Shown piece by piece: positions 10,639 to 20,432 of a stretch of 64,000 nucleotides of DNA. The notes under the pieces are model-generated. The model saw only the letters and a list, made by a program, of their open reading frames with translations, ran no database searches and was not told the origin of the DNA. This DNA comes from Brevundimonas lutea (GTDB lineage Bacteria > Pseudomonadota > Alphaproteobacteria > Caulobacterales > Caulobacteraceae), in contig NZ_QUOQ01000004.1 in NCBI RefSeq assembly GCF_003704105.1, positions 248,001 through 312,000 on the forward strand, written 5' to 3'. Every line of letters starts with the position of its first letter. Position 1 is the first letter of the stretch. A program made the position numbers and the translations under genes.

Positions 10639-12092
10639 GGCCGGACCTCCGGCGGGGCGGCGCCCAAGGACAGGACGGCGGCGCGGAAAGCCTCGCCGCG
10701 CGCCTCGAAGTCGGGAAACTGGTCGAAACTGGCGGCGGCGGGCGAGAGCAGCACCACCTCGTCGCGGCCGGTCGCGGCGGCAGCCTTGGCGGCGGCGGCC
10801 ACGGCGGAGGCCATGTCGCCGCTGACGCGGTGGGGGGTCTCTCCGAGCGCGGCGGCGAAGGGTCCGGCCGCCTCGCCGATCAGGAAGGCCTCGGTGACGC
10901 GCGGAAACAGGTCGGCCAGGTCGTCGATGCCGCCCGCCTTGGCGCGGCCTCCGGCGATCCAGAAGATGCGGTCGTAAGAGGATAGGGCCTGGCGTGCGGC
11001 GTCGGCGTTGGTGGCCTTGGAGTCGTTGATGAAGCGGACGCGGCCGAGGGTCCCGACATGCTCCATGCGATGGGCCAGGCCGGGGAAGGATAGCAGCCCC
11101 GCAACCGCATCCTCGTGCGATACGCCGAGTGCGGTAGCGGCGGCATAGGCGAAGGCGGCGTTCTGGGCGTTGTGGCGACCGGGGAGAGAGCGGGCGCTCG
11201 TTGTGTCGAACAACCGGCTATCGGCTGGCGGAGGCCAGGTTGGGCCCGAAACCAATTCGGTCACATCAATAACCGAAGGCCCTGATGCCCAGAGATACGA
11301 TTTCACGAACTCGACCGTGGTCGGCCCGTGCACGCTAGTCGAAACGGCGATGATGTTACGACGCTGCAGGGTGGCGAGGTCTCTGGCAATGGCCACGTCG
11401 AAGCCACCGTCCACCCCAACTAGAGCCAGCGCCTTCGGGCCCTGCGATTGGAAAATCCTCGCCTTGGCCGCGACATAGCCCGCCATGTCGCCATGCCGGT
11501 CGAGGTGATCCGGCGAGATGTTGGTCAGGGTGGCGACATCGGGGGCGAAACTGGTGGTCAGGTCCAGCTGGTAGCTGGAGCATTCGATCACATAGACGGC
11601 GTCCGGCGTGGGCGCCGGCAGGGCCAGGACGCCGATGCCGATGTTGCCGCCGACGTGGACGGTCATGCCCGCCTGTTTCAGCACCCAGCCAATCAAGGCG
11701 GTGGTGGTGGACTTGCCGTTGGTGCCGGTGATGCCGATCACCTTTGGGCGGGCGTCGTCCGGCAGGGCGGCGAGGGCGCGGGCGAACAGTTCCAGGTCGC
11801 CGATGATTTCGACGCCCGCTTCGCGCGCTCGATCCACGGTCCAGTGCGGCGCCGGGTGGGTCAGGGGGGCGCCGGGCGAAAGGACCAGGGCCGCGAAGCC
11901 CGACCAGTCGGCGGTGGTCAGGTCGCGGAGTTCGAATCCCTCGGCCTCGGCCTGCATCCGGCTGGAGACGCTGTCGTCCCAGAGCACGGGGTTCGCCCCG
12001 CCGGCCCTGAGCGCGCGCGCCGCCGTCAGGCCGGACCGTCCCAGGCCGAAGACGGCGACCGTCTGTCCTTCAAAGCCGGGGACGGGGATCAT
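10635..12092 (-). CDS. murD: UDP-N-acetylmuramoylalanine-D-glutamate ligase
   Basis: MurD adds D-glutamate to UDP-MurNAc-L-Ala. The 485-residue protein has an N-terminal Rossmann-like domain (VAVFGLGRSGLTAA), the ATP loop ITGTNGKSTTTALIGW near residue 125, the central TNISPDHLDRHGDM block, LPGRHNAQNAAFAYAAA near residue 308 and a C-terminal domain with FINDSKATNADA. It is somewhat longer than typical MurD proteins of about 450 residues. The extra length maps to a segment encoded near 11200-11400 with lower GC and atypical codons. The gene abuts mraY and overlaps ftsW. Confidence 0.95.
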   Translation of the reverse strand: MIPVPGFEGQTVAVFGLGRSGLTAARALRAGGANPVLWDDSVSSRMQAEAEGFELRDLTTADWSGFAALVLSPGAPLTHPAPHWTVDRAREAGVEIIGDLELFARALAALPDDARPKVIGITGTNGKSTTTALIGWVLKQAGMTVHVGGNIGIGVLALPAPTPDAVYVIECSSYQLDLTTSFAPDVATLTNISPDHLDRHGDMAGYVAAKARIFQSQGPKALALVGVDGGFDVAIARDLATLQRRNIIAVSTSVHGPTTVEFVKSYLWASGPSVIDVTELVSGPTWPPPADSRLFDTTSARSLPGRHNAQNAAFAYAAATALGVSHEDAVAGLLSFPGLAHRMEHVGTLGRVRFINDSKATNADAARQALSSYDRIFWIAGGRAKAGGIDDLADLFPRVTEAFLIGEAAGPFAAALGETPHRVSGDMASAVAAAAKAAAATGRDEVVLLSPAAASFDQFPDFEARGEAFRAAVLSLGAAPPEVRP

Positions 12093-13202
12093 CTAGCGCA
12101 GCTTCAACGTGCTGAGCCCGACCAGGGCCAGCAAGGCCGCCACGATCCAGAAGCGGATGACCACGGTGGATTCCGGCCAGCCCATCTTTTCGAAATGGTG
12201 GTGGATCGGGGCCATCAGGAAGATGCGCTTTCCGGTCATCTTGAAATAGGCGACCTGGATCATCACCGAGGCGGCCTCGATCACGAACAGGCCGCCGACG
12301 ATGCCCAGCACCAGTTCGTGCTTGGTGGCCACCGCCATGGCGCCCAGCGCGCCGCCCAGGGCCAGGGAGCCCGTGTCGCCCATGAAGATCTTGGCCGGCG
12401 GGGCGTTGTACCAGAGAAAGCCCATGCCCCCGCCGATGATGGCGGCGCAGAAGATGGCCAGCTCGCCCGCGCCCGGCACATGGTGGACCTGGAGATATTC
12501 CGAGAACAGGAAGTTGCCGACCAGGTAGCTGATCACCCCGAAGGCGGCGGCGGCCATCATCACCGGCACGATGGCCAGGCCGTCGAGGCCGTCGGTCAGG
12601 TTCACCGCATTGGAGAAGCCGACGATGGTGAAGGCGGCGAAGGCCACATAGAACCAGCCGACGTTCAGCAGCACCGCCTTGAAGAAGGGGAAGGCGATCG
12701 ACGTCTCCAGCCCAGGCGAGGTCGGCGAGACGGTCATCCACAGAACGGTCAGCACGCCCGCGACCACGGCGACCACGACCTGGGCCAGCAGCTTCTGCTT
12801 CGAGGTCAGGCCCGCCGAGGTCTGTTTCGACACCTTGGCGTAGTCGTCGATGAAGCCCAGCACCCCGAAGGCGGCGGTCACCAGCGACACGATCCAGATG
12901 TAGGGATTGGTCAGGTCGGCCCAGAGAAACACGCCCGCGCCGATGCCCGCCAGGATCATCAGCCCGCCCATGGTGGGCGTGCCCACCTTGGACAGGTGCG
13001 TCACCGGCCCGTCGTCGCGGATCGGCTGGCCCCGCCCCTGTTTCGCCCGCATCCAGTTGATGAAGCGGCTGCCCATCGCCACGGCGACGATCATGGCGGT
13101 GACCATGGCCAGCCCGACCCTGACCGTCTGGTACTGGATCAGGTTGAGCAGCGGATAGCCCGAGGCGATGTCGGCGAAATACAGGTAGAGCAGGTAGAAC
13201 AT
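12093..13202 (-). CDS. mraY: Phospho-N-acetylmuramoyl-pentapeptide-transferase
   Basis: MraY transfers phospho-MurNAc-pentapeptide to undecaprenyl phosphate and makes lipid I. The 369-residue polytopic protein has about ten membrane helices and the conserved blocks [19 protein letters not shown] (metal-binding aspartates), [25 protein letters not shown] and the C-terminal [13 protein letters not shown]. These cover the active site on the cytoplasmic side. It lies 10 bases after murF and directly before murD. Confidence 0.97.
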   Translation of the reverse strand: MFYLLYLYFADIASGYPLLNLIQYQTVRVGLAMVTAMIVAVAMGSRFINWMRAKQGRGQPIRDDGPVTHLSKVGTPTMGGLMILAGIGAGVFLWADLTNPYIWIVSLVTAAFGVLGFIDDYAKVSKQTSAGLTSKQKLLAQVVVAVVAGVLTVLWMTVSPTSPGLETSIAFPFFKAVLLNVGWFYVAFAAFTIVGFSNAVNLTDGLDGLAIVPVMMAAAAFGVISYLVGNFLFSEYLQVHHVPGAGELAIFCAAIIGGGMGFLWYNAPPAKIFMGDTGSLALGGALGAMAVATKHELVLGIVGGLFVIEAASVMIQVAYFKMTGKRIFLMAPIHHHFEKMGWPESTVVIRFWIVAALLALVGLSTLKLR

Positions 13203-13212
13203 TATGCGTTCC

Positions 13213-14646
13213 CTATCGCGGCTCGCGCGGCGAGCCGCTGCTTGAGGGAGGGGTGTCGGCGTCGAGGGCGGCTAAGGCCTTGGCGACCAGCGAGGCCTTG
13301 GAGCCGTTCGAGCCCTTGACCATGACGACGTCGCCGGGGCGGATCAGGTGCGCGGCCTGGGCGGCGAGTTCGGCGGCGGTTTCGGTCCAGAGACCGCGCC
13401 GGTCAGGCGGCAGGGCGTCGTGCAGCGCCTTCATGCGTGGGCCGGCGGTGTGGACGAGATCGATGTTCGCCTCGGCGATGGGGCCGGCCAAGCCCTGATG
13501 CAATTCGGTCGAGCGCTCGCCGAGCTCCAGCATGTCGCTAAGCACGACCACGCGGCGGGTGCCCTGGGGCACGGGGCGACGGCCCAGGGTCAGAAAGCCG
13601 GCCGTCATCGACAGCGGATTGGCGTTGTAGCTTTCGTCGATCAGGGTAAAGGCGCCGCCGGGGATCGCCACCTGACGCGTCTCGCCCCGCCCGGCCAGGG
13701 GCGAGAAGGCCGCCAGCGCCGCCTGGGCGGTGTCCAGCGGCACCTCCAGCGCCTCCAGCATCAGGGCGACGCACAGGCTGTTCATCGCCCAATGCGCGCC
13801 GGTCTGGATCAGCGGGAATTCGATGGATCGGCCGTCGATCTCGGCGGAGACCACCGCGCCGCCCTCGGTCACGCGGTGGCCGGTCAGGCGGGCGCGGGCC
13901 GACAGATGGCGACCGAAGCCCCAGACCTCTGCCTTCCTCGCCTCGGCCGCCGCGACCTGAACCTCGGTCCAGGGCGTATCGAGGTTGATAACGGCGACGC
14001 CGCCCGGCGACAGGCCCTCGAAGATCGCCGCCTTCTCGGCCGCGATGCCGGCCTCGCCGTCGGAAAAGCCCTCGACATGGACCGGGCCGATGGTGGTGAC
14101 GCAGGCGGCGTGGGGCTGGACCATGCGGGACAGCGGCGCGATCTCGCCGGGCGCGTTCATGCCGATCTCGAAGACCGCCCGCTCGGTTCCGCGCGGGGTG
14201 CGGGCCAGCGTCAGGGGCACGCCGATGTGGTTGTTGTAGCTCTTGATCGAGGCATGGGCGGGTCCGGCCAGATCGAACCCGGCCTTGATCGCCTGGGTCA
14301 CGCTGGTCTTGCCGACCGAGCCGGTGACGGCGCCCCGCAGATGAGCCCGGGTGCGGGCCGTGGCGCCGAGGGCCTCCAAGCCCTTGAGAGTGTCGGCGAC
14401 CACCACCTGGGGGCCGCCCTCGACCGCGTGATCGACCAGGGCGCCCGCCGCGCCGGCGGCGAAGGCCTGCCCCGCGAAGTCGTGGCCGTCGCGCGCGCCC
14501 TTCAGCGCCAGGAACAGCTGATCCGGCCCGATTTCGCGGCTGTCATAGGTCAGGCCGGAGACGGCGAAATCGTCACCGATGAGCCGCCCGCCCGTCGCGG
14601 CGGCGATCTCCGCCCCGGTCCAGAGCGGCTTGGTCGCGGTCATCAC
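13213..14646 (-). CDS. murF: UDP-N-acetylmuramoyl-tripeptide-D-alanyl-D-alanine ligase
   Basis: MurF attaches D-Ala-D-Ala to the muramyl tripeptide, the last cytoplasmic peptide step. The 477-residue sequence shows the ATP loop [19 protein letters not shown] near residue 108, [15 protein letters not shown], and the C-terminal domain with [11 protein letters not shown] and [10 protein letters not shown]. The start overlaps the murE stop by 4 bases. The C terminus ends in a proline- and serine-rich tail. Domain order and length fit the family. Confidence 0.95.
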   Translation of the reverse strand: MMTATKPLWTGAEIAAATGGRLIGDDFAVSGLTYDSREIGPDQLFLALKGARDGHDFAGQAFAAGAAGALVDHAVEGGPQVVVADTLKGLEALGATARTRAHLRGAVTGSVGKTSVTQAIKAGFDLAGPAHASIKSYNNHIGVPLTLARTPRGTERAVFEIGMNAPGEIAPLSRMVQPHAACVTTIGPVHVEGFSDGEAGIAAEKAAIFEGLSPGGVAVINLDTPWTEVQVAAAEARKAEVWGFGRHLSARARLTGHRVTEGGAVVSAEIDGRSIEFPLIQTGAHWAMNSLCVALMLEALEVPLDTAQAALAAFSPLAGRGETRQVAIPGGAFTLIDESYNANPLSMTAGFLTLGRRPVPQGTRRVVVLSDMLELGERSTELHQGLAGPIAEANIDLVHTAGPRMKALHDALPPDRRGLWTETAAELAAQAAHLIRPGDVVMVKGSNGSKASLVAKALAALDADTPPSSSGSPREPR

Positions 14647-16130
14647 TGGGCGTCCTTCAGGGCCTCGGCGGCTTCGGTCGCGTCGTCGAAGGGGTAGGTG
14701 ATTCCCCCGACGATCTGGCCCTGTTCATGCCCTTTTCCGGCGACGACCACCACATCCCCGTCGCCCATCATGGCGATGGCCTCGCGGATGGCGGCGCGGC
14801 GGTCGCCGATCTCGATCAGACCGCCGCGATTCTGGACGCCGGCCAGGACCTCGGCGCGGATGGCGGCGGGGTCCTCGGAACGGGGATTGTCGTCGGTCAG
14901 GATGGCGATATCGGCCATGGAGGCGGCGATCTGGCCCATGATCGGACGCTTGCCCCTGTCGCGGTCACCGCCACAGCCGAACACGACGATCAACCGACCG
15001 GCGGCGTGGGGGCGCAGGGCCTGGAGCACCGTCTGCAGACCGTCGGGGGTGTGGGCGTAGTCGACATAGACCTCGCCTCGCCCGCTTCCCGGCACCCGCT
15101 CCATGCGTCCGCGCGCGCCCTGCAGGCTCTCCAGGGCGCCGACCACGGCCTCGGCGTCCTCGCCTCCGGCAATGCACAGACCGGCGGCCACCAGGGCGTT
15201 GGAGGCCTGAAAGGCGCCGGCCAGCGGCAGCAGCACCTCGACCGTCCGGCCGCGCAGATCGAGCGTCAGGCGCTGACCCTCGGGCGTGGCCCGCCGTTCG
15301 ATCAGGGTCAGGTCGCGGCCCCGCTCGCCCACACCCACGATCGACAGGCCGGCCATGATGCTGGCGGCGGCGAAGCGCGAATAGGAACCGCTGTCGGCGT
15401 TCAGCACCGCCGTGCGGCCGCGCGGCAGGAGGGTGTCGAACAGCCGGAGCTTGGCCGCCTGATAGGCGTCCATCGAGCCGTGGTAGTCGAGGTGGTCCTG
15501 GGTCAGGTTGGTGAAGGCGGCGGCCTTGAGCTGCACCCCGTCGATGCGACGCTGATCGACGCCGTGGGACGAGGCCTCGAGGCATAGGTGGGTGACGCCC
15601 CGCCCCGCCAGATCGGCCAGGACGCGCGCGTTGTCGGCGGCGTCGAGACTGGTCAGGCCCGGCCCCGTCAATGATTGATTAACGTTACCCGTCTGGGTGA
15701 TGACGCCGAGCGTCCCCATGCTGGCCGACGACCTCCCGAGAGTGGCCCAGATCTGGCGGCAGAAGGAGGCGACCGAGGTCTTGCCGTTGGTGCCGGTGAC
15801 GGCGACGCAGACCTTGGGCTGGGCGCCGTGGAAGCCGTGGGCGGCCAGGGCGTAGGATCGCCGCACATCCAGGGAGGTGACCAGCACCGGCGCCGTGCCC
15901 TCGGCGGTATCCTGGGGCGCCAGCACCGCGGCGGCGCCCTGGGACAGGGCTTGGGGGATGAAGGCGCGGCCGTCGGACTGCGCGCCCGGCAGGGCGGCGA
16001 ACAGGGCGCCGGGACCGACCCGGCGGCTGTCGGCGGTGACGTCGGTGATCACCGGATCGGAGGCCACGTCCCGCTTCAGCAGGTCGGACAGGCGCACGCC
16101 CGTTTCGCGCGTGATGGCGACGGCGCTCAT
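14643..16130 (-). CDS. murE: UDP-N-acetylmuramoyl-L-alanyl-D-glutamate-2,6-diaminopimelate ligase
   Basis: MurE adds the third stem-peptide residue. The 495-residue protein carries VTGTNGKTSVASF near residue 110, a central ATPase domain with LTQDHLDYHG, and the motif DDNPRSEDP near residue 415. DNPR is the accepted signature for meso-diaminopimelate over lysine, so a DAP-type peptidoglycan is predicted, as expected for a Gram-negative. The gene overlaps ftsI and murF by 4 bases at each end. Confidence 0.96.
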   Translation of the reverse strand: MSAVAITRETGVRLSDLLKRDVASDPVITDVTADSRRVGPGALFAALPGAQSDGRAFIPQALSQGAAAVLAPQDTAEGTAPVLVTSLDVRRSYALAAHGFHGAQPKVCVAVTGTNGKTSVASFCRQIWATLGRSSASMGTLGVITQTGNVNQSLTGPGLTSLDAADNARVLADLAGRGVTHLCLEASSHGVDQRRIDGVQLKAAAFTNLTQDHLDYHGSMDAYQAAKLRLFDTLLPRGRTAVLNADSGSYSRFAAASIMAGLSIVGVGERGRDLTLIERRATPEGQRLTLDLRGRTVEVLLPLAGAFQASNALVAAGLCIAGGEDAEAVVGALESLQGARGRMERVPGSGRGEVYVDYAHTPDGLQTVLQALRPHAAGRLIVVFGCGGDRDRGKRPIMGQIAASMADIAILTDDNPRSEDPAAIRAEVLAGVQNRGGLIEIGDRRAAIREAIAMMGDGDVVVVAGKGHEQGQIVGGITYPFDDATEAAEALKDAQ

Positions 16131-17869
16131 TGGGCCGCCTCAGTCAGATCTTCGGGCTGGGGAATCTTCTCGCCCGTGGCGGTGCGCCAGCGGTCGGCGG
16201 CGCGCTCCACGCCCAGGAAGCCGGCCGAGCGGTCGATCACCCGGCCCACCGCCGGGGCGGCGACGAAGCCGCCGGTCCGCGGATAGTTCGCCGGCTCGTC
16301 CATCAGGATGAAGACGACATAGCGGGGGGTGTCGGCCGGACCGTCGGTCGGGAAGACCCCGGCAAAGGAACCCAGGGCGTGGACCGAGCTGTAGCGGCCG
16401 TTGACCAGCTTGTTGGCCGAACCGGTCTTGCCGCCGACGCGCAGGCCCGGCGCGTCGGCGCGGCCGCCCGACCCCTTGATCACATTGGCGCGCATCAGTT
16501 GCAGGATGGTGGCCGAGGTCTGGGCGCTGACGGCGCGGCGGCGTCCACCCTGTTGGCCGCCCTTCCTCAGCGACAGCGGCACGAACTCGCCGCCGTTGAC
16601 CAAGGCGCCCGTGGCGGCCACGGCCTGAAGCGGCGTGGCCATCAGGCCGTAGCCGAAGGACAGAGAGGCCAGGGTGGTGTCGGTCCAGTTGCGCGGGGTG
16701 ACCGGCGCAGCGGATTCCTTGAGTTCCACCGGCGTTGCGTCCAGCAGGCCGAGGTTCTGGAAATAGCGGCGCATGACCGCCGGGCCCATCTCCACCGCCA
16801 GGCGCGAGGTGCCGATGTTGGAGGAGTGGATGAACACCTCCTCCAGGGTCATGATCCGGTTCTGGGCGTGGAAATCGCGGATCGAGCGGCTGCCGATCTT
16901 GAGCGGGTCCGAGGCGTCGAAGGTGGTGGCAAGGTCGGCGTAGCCCGCGTCCAGACCCGCCGCGACGGTGAAGCTCTTGAACACCGAGCCCATCTCGTAG
17001 TGGGCGGCGGCGGCGCGGTTCATGCGGGCGTCCATCGACGCCGAGCGGTCGTTGGGGTCGAACTCGGGATAGCTGGCCAGGGCCAGGATCTCGCCGGTGT
17101 TGGCGTTGGTGACGATGCCGACGGCGCCTTTGACCGCGTTCTCAACGGCGGCCGCGCGCAGCTCGTTCTCCAGCACGCCCTGGACGCGCAGGTCGATCGA
17201 CAGGGCGAACGGTTCACCCATGCGGCCCGCCGCGCGGATGTCGGCGTCGAAGGCGGCCTCGGCCCCGGAAAGACCCTTGCCGCCGGTCTCGGTCAGGCCG
17301 ATCACATGCGCCGCCGAAGGGCCCAGCGGATAGACGCGGCGATCCTCGGGCTCGAAGCTGATCCCGCCGAGCGCCAGGGCGTGGACGCGGGCCTTTTCCT
17401 GGGGAGTCAGGCCGCCCATGACCATGGCGCGGCGGTCACCGTAGAGAACGCGCTGCAGGCGGCTGTCGGACAGCTTCGGCAGGGCGCGCTTCAGCTGCGT
17501 CTTGGCCAGTTCACGGTCCCAGACCTCGGCCGGATCGATGAACAGGCCGTGGTGCTCGATGTTGGAGGCCAGAAGGTGGCCGTTGCGATCGACCAGGTCG
17601 GCACGCGACACCGCGCCCGGCGACCCGACGCCGAAGGTCGGGGCCTCGCCCCGGAACAGGGCGGAGTTCACCGCTCCGGCCGATAGTGCGACGAACAGGG
17701 CGCCGAAGACGATGCGGATCAGGAAGATGCGGACGCGGGTGTCCTCCTCGGCCCGACCGGCGGCCTTGGCGCGCTGGAAACTGTGCTCCAGCGACAGGAT
17801 CAGCCGCGACACCCAGCGGAAGGACGGGGCGACGACCCGGGGCGTTTCGCGCAGAGGCTGGTGGCTCAT
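16127..17869 (-). CDS. ftsI: Septal peptidoglycan transpeptidase FtsI (PBP3)
   Basis: FtsI cross-links septal peptidoglycan as the partner of FtsW. The 580-residue protein has a basic cytoplasmic tail, a single membrane helix near residues 48-68, a PBP dimerisation domain with RGEAPTFG and DRNGHLLASNIE, and a transpeptidase domain. The active-site motifs are present: S295-V-F-K298, SSN in IHSSNIGTS and K481-T-G. The gene overlaps ftsL and murE by 4 bases. The N-terminal extension before the membrane helix is moderately long. Confidence 0.95.
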   Translation of the reverse strand: MSHQPLRETPRVVAPSFRWVSRLILSLEHSFQRAKAAGRAEEDTRVRIFLIRIVFGALFVALSAGAVNSALFRGEAPTFGVGSPGAVSRADLVDRNGHLLASNIEHHGLFIDPAEVWDRELAKTQLKRALPKLSDSRLQRVLYGDRRAMVMGGLTPQEKARVHALALGGISFEPEDRRVYPLGPSAAHVIGLTETGGKGLSGAEAAFDADIRAAGRMGEPFALSIDLRVQGVLENELRAAAVENAVKGAVGIVTNANTGEILALASYPEFDPNDRSASMDARMNRAAAAHYEMGSVFKSFTVAAGLDAGYADLATTFDASDPLKIGSRSIRDFHAQNRIMTLEEVFIHSSNIGTSRLAVEMGPAVMRRYFQNLGLLDATPVELKESAAPVTPRNWTDTTLASLSFGYGLMATPLQAVAATGALVNGGEFVPLSLRKGGQQGGRRRAVSAQTSATILQLMRANVIKGSGGRADAPGLRVGGKTGSANKLVNGRYSSVHALGSFAGVFPTDGPADTPRYVVFILMDEPANYPRTGGFVAAPAVGRVIDRSAGFLGVERAADRWRTATGEKIPQPEDLTEAAQ

Positions 17870-18285
17870 GGGCGCGCCTCCGTGACCGCGCGCGCAGCGG
17901 CCGTCGCCGCCGTGGCGGCGGGCGTGGCGGCCGCATCGACAGCGGCGGGCGACGGCGCGGGCTCATTCGCCGGGGCCAGGGTCTCGATCTGGCCGACCGA
18001 GGCGCGCTGTTCGACATTGACGGGTTGGAGGCCGGCCTGGCGCGAGAGGCTCTCCAGACGGTCGGGGCGCTCGAGTCGAGCGATCTCGGCGCGCAGCAGA
18101 CGCACCCGCTCGGCGTCGTCGGCGATTTCGGCCTCTAGCGACGCAATCTGGCGGTTTTCGCGGTCGGCGGCGGCCTTGGTGACATAGACCGAAAAGATCA
18201 GGGCGCACGCGATCACCGCGCCGAAAATCTCGACGACCCGAACGCCGCGCAGCTTCCAGTCGAACAGGCGCTTGAGCGCGGTCAT
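17866..18285 (-). CDS. ftsL: Cell division protein FtsL
   Basis: FtsL is a small bitopic divisome protein that bridges FtsQ/FtsB and FtsWI. The 139-residue sequence has a short basic N terminus, one membrane helix (about 18-37, [19 protein letters not shown]) and a leucine-rich coiled coil (residues 40-85, with [19 protein letters not shown]). An alanine- and proline-rich periplasmic tail follows. The sequence is weakly conserved in the family, so the call leans on topology and on its place between rsmH and ftsI, with 4-base overlaps on both sides. Confidence 0.88.
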   Translation of the reverse strand: MTALKRLFDWKLRGVRVVEIFGAVIACALIFSVYVTKAAADRENRQIASLEAEIADDAERVRLLRAEIARLERPDRLESLSRQAGLQPVNVEQRASVGQIETLAPANEPAPSPAAVDAAATPAATAATAAARAVTEARP

Positions 18286-19232
18286 GCGGCCGCCCTCCAG
18301 ACGGGGGCGTCGGTGCGCCGCGCGGCCCTCAGCTTGGCGGAGCGCGCGCGGGGATTCGAGGCGCGTTCCGCCTCACCCGCCTCGCGCGCGCCTTTGAACA
18401 ACAGCTCGAACGACGGCTGACGCGCTTCGACGATCTGGGGCGCGTGGCGCGATCCGGCGGGCGTGTTTCCTGAACGCTCGGCCAGGAACGCCTTGACGAT
18501 CCGGTCCTCCAGCGAATGGAAGGTGACGACGGCCAGCCGACCGCCGGGCGCCAGGGCCGCCTCGGCGGCCTCGAGCCCGGCGCGCAGCTCGCCCAGCTCG
18601 TCGTTCACGGCGATGCGCAGCGCCTGGAAGGTTCGGGTGGCCGGGTGGATGGCGGCGCCGCGGCGGCCGCCCAAGGCCTTCTCCACCACCTCGGCGAGGT
18701 CGAGGGTGCGCGCGAACGGCCGCTCGGCGCGGCGGCGCAGGATGGCGGTGGCGACACGGCCCGACTGCCGCTCCTCGCCATAGAGCTTGAGAATGTGGGC
18801 CAGCGGCCCGTGCTCCCAGCCGTTGACGATGTCGGCGGCGCTCTCGCCTTCCGAGGACATCCGCATGTCCAGCGGCCCGTCGCGCATGAAGGAGAAGCCG
18901 CGCTCGGCCTGGTCCAGCTGCATCGAAGAGACGCCGATGTCGAACACGGCGCCGTCCAGGCGCGGCAGGCCGGTGGACGCGAAGGCCTCGGCCAGACCGG
19001 AAAAGGGGGTGCGGACCAGACGGAAGCGGTTGGGGAAATCGCGGGCCACGGCCTCCGCGTGGGGTTCGACGGTCGGATCGCGATCCAGGGCGACGACCTC
19101 GACCCCGGCCTGAAGCAGGGCTCGGGTGTAGCCGCCGGCGCCGAAGGTGGCGTCGATCATCACCTGGCCGGGCGCGGGGGCCAGAGCCTCGACGACCTCG
19201 GCCAGCAGGACGGGGGCGTGAGGCGCGCTCAT
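18282..19232 (-). CDS. rsmH: 16S rRNA (cytosine(1402)-N(4))-methyltransferase RsmH (MraW)
   Basis: RsmH methylates the N4 of C1402 in the ribosomal P site. The 316-residue sequence shows the SAM-binding region [16 protein letters not shown] near residue 28, [10 protein letters not shown], the [19 protein letters not shown] block, [14 protein letters not shown], and [13 protein letters not shown]. These are diagnostic for the MraW family. It overlaps mraZ and ftsL by 4 bases, the classic start of a dcw cluster. Confidence 0.96.
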   Translation of the reverse strand: MSAPHAPVLLAEVVEALAPAPGQVMIDATFGAGGYTRALLQAGVEVVALDRDPTVEPHAEAVARDFPNRFRLVRTPFSGLAEAFASTGLPRLDGAVFDIGVSSMQLDQAERGFSFMRDGPLDMRMSSEGESAADIVNGWEHGPLAHILKLYGEERQSGRVATAILRRRAERPFARTLDLAEVVEKALGGRRGAAIHPATRTFQALRIAVNDELGELRAGLEAAEAALAPGGRLAVVTFHSLEDRIVKAFLAERSGNTPAGSRHAPQIVEARQPSFELLFKGAREAGEAERASNPRARSAKLRAARRTDAPVWRAAA

Positions 19233-19693
19233 GCGCCGCCCCCGATCACGGCCCGGCGCATCTCGGCGTAGCGGGCCCGGCCCTCGTTGGCGAGACGGCG
19301 CTGCTCGGTGCGGTGGGCGGTCCAGCGCTCGCGGTTCCAGATCTGGAACCTCTCACCAACCCCGTAGATGACCACGGTGTCGTCCAGTCCCATTTCCCGG
19401 CACAGCATCTCCGGCAGGACGATGCGGCCGCCTGCGTCATAGGTCAGGGAGCGCAGCTCGCCATAGACCGAGGCCTCCAGCGCCGAACGGTAGGGGTCGC
19501 CGAACGGCAGGCCTTCGATCACCGCGCGATATTCGCCGAACAGTTTGTCGCCGCCCGCTTCCAGGCAATCGGCCTCGATCGAGGGGAAAACGAAGACGCC
19601 GTGCTGGGCGCCCAGCTCGGCCGAGCGGAACTCCTGAGGAATCAGGAGACGGCGCTTGCCGTCCAGCTGCTTCTCATAGGTTCCGGAAAACAA
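19229..19693 (-). CDS. mraZ: Transcriptional regulator MraZ
   Basis: MraZ is a ring-forming DNA-binding protein with two AbrB-like (SpoVT) modules that represses the dcw promoter in other bacteria. The 154-residue sequence has the first module at [24 protein letters not shown] residues 1-50 and the second at [11 protein letters not shown], residues about 82-92, with [19 protein letters not shown] after it. It is the first gene of the cluster. Upstream lie four TGGG repeats in 10-base phase, the known type of MraZ target, so autoregulation is inferred. Confidence 0.95.
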   Translation of the reverse strand: MFSGTYEKQLDGKRRLLIPQEFRSAELGAQHGVFVFPSIEADCLEAGGDKLFGEYRAVIEGLPFGDPYRSALEASVYGELRSLTYDAGGRIVLPEMLCREMGLDDTVVIYGVGERFQIWNRERWTAHRTEQRRLANEGRARYAEMRRAVIGGGA

Positions 19694-19777
19694 GGTTCAG
19701 CCCACTCGGGCCGCGAGGCCCGTCCCTGATCGTCACGCACCGAAGGCGTCGACACTCACCCCACCCATCGACTTGAA

Positions 19778-19811
19778 TGGGATAGCATGGGCTCAGATGG
19801 GCGACAATGGG
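19778..19811 (+). promoter_or_regulatory. Four TGGG direct repeats with 10-base period: candidate MraZ operator
   Basis: TGGG occurs at 19778, 19788, 19798 and 19808, each followed by one variable base and a spacer, giving an exact 10-base period. MraZ of Escherichia coli is known to bind TGGGN direct repeats separated by 5 bases just upstream of mraZ. The array starts about 85 bases upstream of the mraZ ATG. Four rather than three copies are present. Binding here is inference from spacing and position. Confidence 0.8.
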
Positions 19812-19959
19812 ATTGATTGACACCTTTTAACCAAATTCGGGCCGTGACGACCGCGCAACACAGTCAAAACCATGAACAAAGCTGGAACATCGCAAGTATT
19901 CACAGGCTGTGGACAGCATGGCCGCCCAGCTTCCGCCGGAATAGTTAACGTTAGAGAGA

Positions 19960-20341
19960 GGGCCAGACGGCCTGTAAGCCGGGTTCTGTTCCGCCCGAAG
20001 GCGGCGACGATCATTCCTCTGGACCGGCCCTTGCGGACCGGTTCTCGCGACCAACCCGGACGCCTCGGGCGGTGAACCCTGCGAAGCGAGCTTCGCGCGA
20101 CGTCCCTATTCGGTCTTGCTCCAGGCGGGGCTTGCCATGCCGGTCGCGTTGCCGAGACCGCGGTGGGCTCTTACCCCACCCTTTCACCCTTACCCCGGCC
20201 GAAGCCCGGGCGGTTTGCTTTCTGTGGCGCTGTCCCTCGGGTCGCCCCGGGCGGAAGTTATCCGCCGCCTCTTCACCGTGGAGCCCGGACTTTCCTCGAC
20301 GAGACCGAAATCCCGCCGCGACCGCCCGGCCGTCTGGCGGG
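19960..20341 (-). ncRNA. rnpB: RNase P RNA (bacterial class A)
   Basis: This is the catalytic RNA that trims the 5' leaders of tRNA precursors with the RnpA protein. Read on the minus strand, the 5' region holds GAGGAAAGTCCGGGCTCC (20283-20300) and the 3' region holds ACAGAACCCGGCTTACAGGCC (about 19970-19990), both invariant in bacterial RNase P RNA. The terminal helix P1 is an 11-base perfect pairing of GCCAGACGGCC (20338-20328) with GGCCGTCTGGC (19972-19962), which fixes both ends within a few bases. Length is about 380. It lies upstream of mraZ in the same direction and diverges from a methyltransferase gene. Confidence 0.96.
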
Positions 20342-20345
20342 GCGA

Positions 20346-20374
20346 CAGATGGGCTGGAAGGCGAGATTGGTCAA
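20346..20374 (-). promoter_or_regulatory. Candidate rnpB promoter
   Basis: On the minus strand TTGACC (20374-20369) is a near-consensus -35 box. A 17-base spacer leads to CATCTG (20351-20346), a poor -10 match. The predicted start at about 20339 agrees with the 5' end of the P1 helix of RNase P RNA, which is the main reason to list it. Caulobacterales housekeeping promoters deviate from the enteric -10, so the weak match is not disqualifying. Confidence 0.35.
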
Positions 20375-20432
20375 GCACGCTCGACCGCGCCGCGTGCTCG
20401 CCCCATGGTGTGGCGCCGCTGTCGGAGGAGCC

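Noticed and set aside
11448..13319. 623-residue open frame on the plus strand
   Set aside because: It is antisense to murD and mraY, rich in H, D, Q and R, without recognisable motifs, and explained by high GC third positions.
19898..19922. DnaA-box-like TGTCCACAG and possible replication origin near rnpB
   Set aside because: A single degenerate match with no cluster of boxes and no AT-rich unwinding region.
19940..19955. TTAACGTTA near the rnpB 3' end as a CtrA site
   Set aside because: The CtrA consensus needs two TTAA boxes 7 bases apart; the second is missing. The sites at 22340 and 57795 fail in the same way.
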